Source: Hydractinia symbiolongicarpus (taxonomy: Eukaryota; Cnidaria; Hydrozoa; Anthoathecata; Hydractiniidae). Taken from it: a stretch of 64,000 nt of DNA. Position 1 is the stretch's first letter. Each line of letters begins with the position of its first letter. Location: the NCBI RefSeq assembly GCF_029227915.1, contig NC_079884.1, positions 7,440,001 to 7,504,000 on the forward strand. The letters are read 5' to 3'. Below are positions 56,702 through 64,000 of this stretch, piece by piece. The notes beneath the pieces are model-generated. The model was not told the DNA's origin and made no database searches. It saw only the letters and a program-made list of their open reading frames with translations. The translations under genes and the position numbers were made by a program.

Positions 56702-58819
56702 TCTCTCTCAGAGACACATATTGTACACGAAAGCGATAGCTTGTTTTGTATTCCGGGGTTCTAGTATGTAGAAAAGAGACGAAAAACTGGCTTAGGAGGA
56801 GGTGTTGCTATATACGTATCGGAGAATATAAACTGGAAACGATGAGAAGACCTTGAATGTGAATTTTTAGAAAACATTTGGATCGAAATATGCCCGGAAA
56901 AAGCGAAACATTATCTAATTTGCTGTATGTACCGATCCCCGGACAATTCACTTCACTTACACAAGAAGTGGAAAGAATATTTTCAATACACGCTTGAGAC
57001 CGTTAACGACCTATCGCTAGAAGTTATCATTATGGGCGACTTTAATGTTAACTATAAAAATAAAAATGATCATTCAGAATTTAAGGAGCTAATGGCTGTC
57101 CAGGGATTTAAACAGTTGGAAACGCAAAGAAAAGTTGGTAATGCAAAAAACAGTTTTCACAAAAACCTCCTTATCGAGAACGACAGTAACTCAAGAAAAT
57201 TTTGGAAAATTATTAAAAGAATTTTTCCAACAAAAGGAAAGTCGGTAAACAATGGCACATGCACATCGGCTGCAGAAAACTTAACAAAAGCTGGTAGTTT
57301 TTGTTCATATTTTTCCACATGTGCAAATAAACTTAAATCTGTTGCACTGCCAATGAAGGAATTTATATGGAGTAAGCCAAGTCAAGTGAATGAAAATACG
57401 AACTCTGTTTTTGCGTTCACTTACGTTTCAAATGTATTTGTTGAAAGTCAGCTGAAGAAGTTGCAGCGCAAGAAAGCTACAGCTTATGACCAAATACCAT
57501 CAGGACTTTTAAAAGACGGGGCCACAGCGTTATCAAGTCCCTTATCGTTCATCATCAATTTGTCGCTAAAAACAGCCACCATACCAACTAAATGGAAGTT
57601 GGCGAAAGTCATCCCACTCCACAAGGGTGGGAAAATGGACGAAATGTCAAACTATCGACCGATCTTCATCCTACCGGTTATATTTAAAATAATGGAGAGA
57701 GCTGTTGTGAACTATCTTGAAGAAAATGAAATTTTAACACCCAACCAATAAGGATACAGGAAGAAACGATCTACCGAATTAGCCACACTCTATCTGACAG
57801 AGGAAATCAGGAAGGAGATGGGCAAAGGGAATTCAATAGGTGCGCTTTACGTTGACCTGTCGAAGGCTTTCGATACTTTAAGCCACTCCATTCTCCTGTC
57901 AAAACTAAGAAGTTATGGAGTCAAAGGTTTGTCACTAAACTGGTTCGCAGACTACTTGTTTAACCGCGCCCAGATTTGTGAAGTAAATGGTCAATGGTCT
58001 AAGCCTAACCCCATTGTTTGTGGTGTACCACAGGGGTCCATTCTTGGACCCTGTCTCTTTTTAATCTACTTCAATGATTTCGAAAATTGTTTGAAACATT
58101 CTAGAGTATTAAACTTTGCGGACGATACTTTGTTATACATTAGACGAAAAACAAGCCAACAACTTGAGATCGCTTTCAACGCTGAATTGAAAAACGTAGA
58201 CAGGTACTTCATTGAAAACAAACTTGTATTAAATCTGAAGGCTGGAAAAACCGAATCGATGATATTCGGCACTCGCAAAAATTTGAATAAAAACGGATCA
58301 ACCTTGAACTTGGAAATCAACGGAAAGCTAATTAACGCAACCACCGAATATCGATATCTTGGGACTGTTCTCGACCAGACTTTGTCAATGAACCATCACT
58401 TTATAAGTCTTTACAAGAAAATGTCTGCCAAGCTTCGTTTACTACTCTCATTGAAATCCAACTTAACGAACAATGCCATCACTAAAATCTATGTCGGAAT
58501 GCTGCTGCCAACGTTTCTTTACTGCTACACTACAAACCTGAATCTTACCAACGGCCAGCAAAATAAGCTTCAATCGCTTGATAGAAGAATTACAAAGGTG
58601 ACAGAGAAACGTCAAGTACCGATTATAAATGAAATAAAGAAACATGCTGTCATGCTCGTCAGAAAATGCTTGGAAAAAGCAGTGTGTAGCAATTTTGAAG
58701 ATTTCTTCGAGATAAGATCGCACAGCAGAAACACCCGAAACAACAATTACTTAATAATTCGAAAATCGGATACTTTATTAAGTTTCGTAAGAAACACTAA
58801 AACCTATTTTAACCTGTAA
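56702..58819 (+). pseudogene. LINE (non-LTR retrotransposon) remnant: endonuclease fragment and reverse transcriptase
   Basis: Pieces of an AP-type endonuclease (LSETHIVHESDSLFCIPGF, stop, GGGVAIYV, CMYRSPDN, VIIMGDFNVNY) are followed by a reverse transcriptase in one frame from 56927 to 58819, broken only by a TAA at 57749-57751. RT blocks: YDQIPSGLLKDG, AKVIPLHKGG, SNYRPIFILP, DLSKAFDTLSHSILL, GVPQGSILGP, and the catalytic FADD at NFADDTLLYI. The link between endonuclease and RT is too short, so an internal deletion is likely. The 5' end is missing or unclear. Clade not assigned; it looks like the jockey/CR1 group. Confidence 0.82.
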
Positions 58820-58938
58820 TAAATTATTTTATGCCTTATTGTAAAGCTAGTATTTTTAACTCGTGTTTTTAACTGTTATATAATAATAATATTTTATAAT
58901 TTTATTTTTCACAGGACATATATTAGGAGCAGTTTTTT

Positions 58939-59067
58939 AAAATAATAATAATAATAATAATTAATAATAATAAGAATAAGAATAATAATAAGAATAAGAA
59001 TAAGAATAAGAATAAGAATAAGAATAAGAATAAGAATAAGAATAATAATAATAATAATAATAATAAC

Positions 59068-59117
<50 letters not shown>
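58939..59117. repeat. (AAT)n/(AATAAG)n microsatellite, LINE tail
   Basis: About 180 bp of AAT units mixed with AATAAG units, directly after the 3' region of the LINE. Microsatellite tails are known for several LINE clades, so it probably marks the 3' end of the insertion. Confidence 0.8.
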
Positions 59118-59118
<1 letters not shown>

Positions 59119-59547
59119 CCATGTGAAAGATAGGAACAGGATTTTCTAAAGTTGGCTCACTATACTACCAACAAAATGTTCTGGACATACTCTCTGCTTT
59201 ACTCCAACATAGCTTATTAGGTTTCCTAAGGCTCATCCGAAATATCATTGTCTTCCACTTGTCCCTCATAACACGTCTTTTTTGGCAGATGGGAAAGTAA
59301 ACAATCTATAAAAAAGTATAAAGTTTATAAGTCAAGAGTAAATATAACAAAAATGAGGGGTTGTGTTTGTTGTGCTTTGGGAAGGGAAACAACAACTAAG
59401 AAAACAACAAGAATAGAAATGGTAATAAACCACAGCTAACAAGCGAGAAGAAAAGACAAGGCCATAGTTGGCTGATAGAAAGAGAGAGTAAAGAGAAGAG
59501 AGAAGCAACGAAAGAGTAGCTAGCAGGCATGCAACAAAAAAGCTTAC

Positions 59548-59747
59548 TCGAACGGTGCTTTGCAGGAGCACGAATGATGAAATAAACCTTCGTGAATTGA
59601 ACATTCTGTGTCTTTCCATTTTTCTAAGGAGTTTTGACTATTTGTACATCCTAAGACACAGCAATTGGTCGATCTTTTTCTTTTTATCCCCGCCGTAGCC
59701 ATATTTTTTACAACACTAATGTTTTCGTTGCCTCCATTTCTGCGCAA
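59548..59747 (-). pseudogene. THAP-like first exon of the split transposase
   Basis: The minus-strand frame starts MRRNGGNENISVVKNMATAG and reaches NCCVLGCTNSQNS, the start of a THAP finger (CxxxC with V-x-G-C), and ends at a good donor GTAAGC (59542-59547). After it, around 59200-59320 on the minus strand, an acceptor (TTTTTTATAG) precedes a frame with FPICQKRRVMRDKWKTMIFR, which resembles the next THAP segment; the rest is cut off by the microsatellite. It lies just inside the right inverted repeat, where the transposase start would be expected. Confidence 0.65.
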
Positions 59748-60153
59748 GCATCTGTTTGGGATAGCATTACGTAATGTTATATGATGCGCGCGAGAAAAAA
59801 CACGGCACTATGATTGAGTGTATTAGTAAAAACATTCAAACATCCATATAGCTACTATAATTTTGTTGTTTTAATGCAGACAAGTCGTGGATGCCGACAT
59901 ACGTGGAAGACATTCCTTCAGACAATGTATCAGGAACTGAGATGCATATTGGAATATAAATATATTGACAAATGCTAATGCTTAAATTCGTCTAACAGAT
60001 TCATTGTTAATCCCGCTGGGTTTAACATTGAACTTTAAGAGTTCTTTAAATTTTTAATTCAACTTTCTCTGGCTACCTTTCTTCTTTTTCTTTTGAGGAA
60101 AAGATTTTGAGGATAAAAGGAAATCTTTAGGAGATGGATTTTCAAAGGAAGAA

Positions 60154-60203
60154 GAACTAAAGAAAAAACCCTAAAAATTTTTTAAGGGTTTTTTCTTTAG
60201 TTC
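60154..60203. repeat. Perfect hairpin, 19-bp arms
   Basis: GAACTAAAGAAAAAACCCT at 60154-60172 is exactly inverted at 60185-60203 with a 12-base A/T spacer that can also pair partly. Confidence 0.9.
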
Positions 60204-61520
60204 ACAAGTTCACAACAAATTTTAAGAGTCAGTCATGTGTTTGCATGTGTTTACAAATTGTTGGCTGAAATAAATTCTTGTGAATAAGTATAAAGAGATC
60301 ATTTTCTTACTTGCATGTAATTTTGCTATGATTTCATTCCAACTTTATCCTCTCCCTGTCAGAAAGGTTTGACCTACCATCCCTCTTTTAATACTAGATT
60401 CCTAACCAATTTACTTATTTATAGACAATATTAAATTTTGGCTAATCTGGCAATTTAGGAGTTTTTTGCAAGAAATATTTTTTTATATCGGGTATTTATT
60501 ATTAACTAAAAGATTATATATGTCAAATGTTGATGAAGATTTTTGCAAAAACAGTTTTGCTGATGCTAAAGATTTAGTAATTTTAGTGAAAGAAAAATCA
60601 GTATTGTCAAATAACAAAAACTTTATTGTGGATAAAAAATGAAAAACTTTGTGGTAAAAATTTGTGGATGCTGGATTTTAATTTTTTTGGTAAATTTAAG
60701 TTTAAGGTAGATGTAACTACCAGCTAACATAATAATATAAGAAAAGTATTTACAGTGATGTTTTCTTTGTCCCTGCGCACTGGCCAGGCTAACTAAAGCT
60801 AACTGGCTTAAACTACACCTATCTTTTGTCAGCTATTTAGCTAGCTAGTTAGCTAACTGCACTTGCGTTGTATTGAAATATAGTGGTAGTAACTATTGGG
60901 GACAGTGCTTTTAAAAGATAACAATAAAAATTAGCAATGTGGTGCCAACAATAACATTTCTTTCTGGTTTAACACGTCGGACACTTGACTTTAGCTAGGC
61001 TAATCTTAAGACGAAATCAACAGTCTTTAGTCATTAATAACCTTGGATTTTGTGCCTTTTGGATACAACACAGTCCATAAACCATTGAAGAATACCCTTC
61101 TTTAATTTTAGTGTTATAATAGAAAAGCAGGGAGGTATAAAAGTTTGCGCTGCATGAAATTCGGTAAAAGCGCAAATTTTCTTCTTCTTAACCAAAGAAA
61201 TCTGTCAGCCTGAGTCTTGTTAAAATTCCCCATAATCTATCATCAACTTTACAGTGCTCTGCTTGCTTTATGCATGCAGTACTTTAAACAATCATAAAAA
61301 ACAATCGAATTATCAATGAAAGAAGAAAGATCTATGAATTATTCCACTCTCGAAGCACAATGTATGCCACTTTCTTTCGAATCTAGAATCTTGAAGTATG
61401 TACGTTGATTGTAATCAAACCGAAGCTTCATTGCTCTAGAGTTACGGATATAATCGACAGTTCTGGTTATCAATATTTTTGGGATTTTCCCGAAACCTTG
61501 CCTACGCGCTTAATTAATTC

Positions 61521-61669
<149 letters not shown>

Positions 61670-62505
61670 TAATGTACCATCCCCTGTCTTTTTAACAGAG
61701 AAATTTTTAGTTTATAACATTTCACGCTGCAGAAAGGATTTTTTCGCACATTGCTAAAAAAAGTTCATAAAATTGCCACTTTATTTTTACATCTGACATT
61801 TCAAAGCTTGGCTGCCCAAGACTGACTAAAACATTCGTAACAATTCATCCATAGAATATGTAAAAGTATGTAAGGATAACAATCGCTTTTGTATTCCAGT
61901 AATCTGTAATATGAACTACTCCCTCGAAACTTCTTATAACAAATAGCTTTTTTTCATATCCATTTTAGTTCCGCGAAAAACAAACGGAACAAAAGCTAAG
62001 TTGGTGGGTTACTGTTTCCTGGTTAGTTTCTATAGTTTTGGAAAAGAAAATGCGAAATAGCACAGTTAGCATAGTTAAAATGAGGTACAAAATCTTTTGA
62101 AACCCGATAGGAATTCTGTAGAAGGTTTATCTACAGCCCACTAGCTACGTTAATACCAACATTATTACGAAAAATCATATTTGCATTAGCATTATTTACC
62201 TTGGTAATATTGTTTCGAAGTTTACCAATGTTTAGTTTCGAGGTCTAGGGTTAAATAAACATTTGACGTAAGCATTTTTGAAGCTCTTTAATCTATATTT
62301 TGCGGTATTTTCTGATTAGATTAATTGAGACTGTCCTAGTGAAAGCATATAATTTAACGATCACACATATCCAACAGTAAAATGAATATGGTACTCCACT
62401 TCACCCTCATCTTATCATACTTCTATTACATTAAGGTAAATTTTTTATTATTATTTGCTCAGATTTATTTCACGTTAAACTTATTACGTAGCTATTTACA
62501 GAAAG

Positions 62506-62725
62506 CTGGACTAGATCATGAATTAAGTACATGTGCTAAGCATGTGTTCTACTTCTTGTGCTGGACTATATCATGAATTAAGTACATGTGCTAAGCATGT
62601 GTTCTACGTCTTGTGCTGGACTATATCATGAATTAATTACATGTGCTAAGCATGTGTTCTACTTCTTGTGCTGGACTATATCATGAATTAAGTACATGTG
62701 CTAAGCATGTGTTCTACTTCTTGTG
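62506..62725. repeat. Tandem repeat, 55 bp x 4
   Basis: Units start CTGGACTAGATCATGAATTA (later copies CTGGACTATA) at 62506, 62561, 62616 and 62671. Each contains ACATGTGCTAAGCATGTGTT, an inverted repeat ACATG/CATGT. Copies differ at only a few positions. Confidence 0.95.
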
Positions 62726-62929
62726 CAACACTTTTAGTAAGCATAGTTTCCTGTTTTGTGGTAGAATTGTGCGCCTTTCGCCGAACAATCAAATATCCTG
62801 GCGAAAATGTTCTCTGAATTGAAAATTGTCTTGCGGCGATTCAGATGTGTAAAATTAAAAACTAAAAAAAAGCTTACAATTCTGTCTATAACATACTGCT
62901 AAAATAAGGGTGTCTTATCCTCTCTATTT

Positions 62930-63339
62930 GACGCCCTGAGCGTTTAATTAATTTTCGAGATTTTAGCGTGGGCGGTAATTGGAAAGAGGCGTTTATTAAA
63001 AAAAAACTGAAAGTAATAGATTTTATATTCTTAAAAAAATTATTTATAAATCTTAGATTTCTACAAAATCATCCTCATATTCTCTTGATCTATTATGTTA
63101 AATTTAACATTTGCTTCTTTGATATTGGAGTCGGTTGCTGGAATGGCTCCTCATCAAGACTCTGGTCGTTCAACAGAGTCATTTGATTCTTTAATAATTG
63201 TTCACCAGCGAGGCATGGTTGCTTTTCTTTGAAGCAGTGAATTAAATCATCATCACTGCAGTCGGCTTTGAGATTTACAGCACATCCTTGGAATGACTTT
63301 AGGGTGGACCTTTATTTGAGAGGGGCGTTAAATAGAGAG
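62930..63339. mobile_element. Pogo-like transposon remnant with ACGCCC termini
   Basis: CTCTCTATTTGACGCCC (62930-62946) and the inverse of CTCTCTATTTAACGCCC (63323-63339) pair at 16 of 17 positions. Inside, on the minus strand, is a fragment of a pogo/Tigger-type transposase C-terminus. The ACGCCC termini link it to the small elements at 31.1 and 42.1 kb. Confidence 0.7.
63093..63302 (-). pseudogene. C-terminal fragment of a pogo/Tigger-like transposase
   Basis: The minus strand from about 63302 reads KSFQGCAVNLKADCSDDDLI then HCFKEKQPCLAGEQLL, ending at a TAA (63095-63093) after about 69 codons. The segment SFQGCAVN...D.SDDDLIHCFKE resembles the C-terminal tail of DDE_1 (pogo/Tigger) transposases (SFK.CGI...DGSEDD.I). 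No start codon or catalytic domain is present, so it is a deletion derivative. Assignment is from memory of the family pattern. Confidence 0.6.
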
Positions 63340-64000
63340 TGGTTGTTACGTATAGAGAATGCGGCATATTTAGTAATAAAATGTAACCGATTTTTTCTCG
63401 GAATCCAAAGGCAAAAACAAAGAATTAGGTTCGTTTAAAAAATGTGTATTTTATTTGATTTAGTCAAATAGTATATTCATTATTTCAAGGCGCGCTTTTA
63501 TTTGTAAGTAATTCTTTTCTATGTTAAAAACTTATGTTCTGTAGATGATTCAAAATGGCTTTGCTTCTGTTTGTACTATATGTTTTCAAATAGCTTACAA
63601 ACAAGTTTTTTCCAAGAAAACGCTGTGAGAACGTTTTGTTTTCAATTGTGCAATTTTTTAAGCTTTTAGAAATGACGTAGAATTGTTTGTCATGAACGTA
63701 ATAACTATCATCATAGCGTCATGACCTTTTATGGTAAGCCGATGTAGCAACTACTTGTAAAAACTTTTTAATTCATCAGATTACCTAAACAATTACTTCG
63801 AATGACAGTTTTGTCATATCGATTATGTGCTTATGTCAAACAGTGAAAAATCTGTCAATCGCTGTTCGAATATATCTCATAACAGAGTCCTTTAAATAAG
63901 AATAATTTTCTAGTTAAAAAAACACACAAATAGTCATGAGACGAGTTAAAGACTCAATGCAAAATAAAATTTGATAACGGCACATTCGCTGGTAAAATTG
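63340..64000. other. No gene recognised
   Basis: AT-rich sequence to the end of the window without supported features. Confidence 0.5.

Larger units (their letters stand above)
48540..59805. mobile_element. ISL2EU-like transposon, decayed and split by nested insertions
   Basis: Ends resemble each other as inverted repeats: left CGCGCATC, ATTACGTAAT, GCGCAGAAATGGAGGTAAC (about 48550-48605); right, inverted, CGCGCATC, ATTACGTAAT, GCGCAGAAATGGAGGCAAC (about 59727-59792). Between them are a plus-strand SAP-SWIM-YqaJ-PHD gene (broken) and a minus-strand transposase whose THAP exon lies at the far right end and whose DDE part lies at 51.3-52.6 kb. About 6.3 kb of other elements (52837-56618 and about 56.63-59.12 kb) separate the two transposase parts. 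The exact outer ends and target duplication are not clear. Confidence 0.75.

Overview
The window is eukaryotic DNA: AT-rich, intron-bearing, with TATA-box promoters and many transposons. No prokaryotic gene arrangement is visible. The most likely source is a cnidarian, plausibly a chitin-making hydrozoan. The reasons are a cluster of small secreted proteins with two CBM14-like (type-2 chitin-binding) domains and the mix of mobile elements (ISL2EU-like, Penelope-like, LINE, tRNA-derived SINEs, RecQ-bearing element). The species cannot be named from the sequence alone.

The host genes are seven paralogues at about 4.6-5.4, 8.5-10.0 (minus strand), 12.5-13.5, 16.0-16.9, 19.6-20.6, 31.6-32.8 and 37.0-38.0 kb. 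All have four exons (37 nt, 57 nt, 177-192 nt, 236-272 nt) and three phase-1 introns. They encode a signal peptide, a conserved TGPTPPP segment and two cysteine-rich domains, one per exon. They form three subgroups: gene 1; genes 2-5; genes 6-7. Genes 3-5 lie in tandem duplicates of about 3.5 kb and share a promoter block ending in a TATATAAG box. A structural role in a chitinous coat such as perisarc is the simplest inference.

Mobile DNA fills much of the rest. At 27.2-30.9 kb is a complete-looking ISL2EU-like transposon with terminal inverted repeats (TIRs), an open THAP/DDE transposase and a convergent open SWIM/YqaJ-nuclease gene. At 48.5-59.8 kb is a second, decayed relative (SAP-SWIM-YqaJ-PHD protein plus transposase) split by nested insertions. 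One of these is a sharply bounded 3.8-kb element (52837-56618) with long TIRs and a perfect 9-bp direct repeat on both sides; it carries a ZAD-like zinc-finger ORF and an intact two-exon RecQ-type helicase but no transposase that I recognise. Next to it is a LINE remnant with a microsatellite tail. At 21.3-22.6 kb is the GIY-YIG end of a Penelope-like element flanked by inverted repeats with a hammerhead-ribozyme-like motif; a solo copy lies near 1.1 kb. SINEs, four small inverted-repeat elements, a pogo-like transposase tail, tandem repeats and strong hairpins occupy the remaining intergenic DNA. I see no rRNA gene, intact tRNA gene or CRISPR array.
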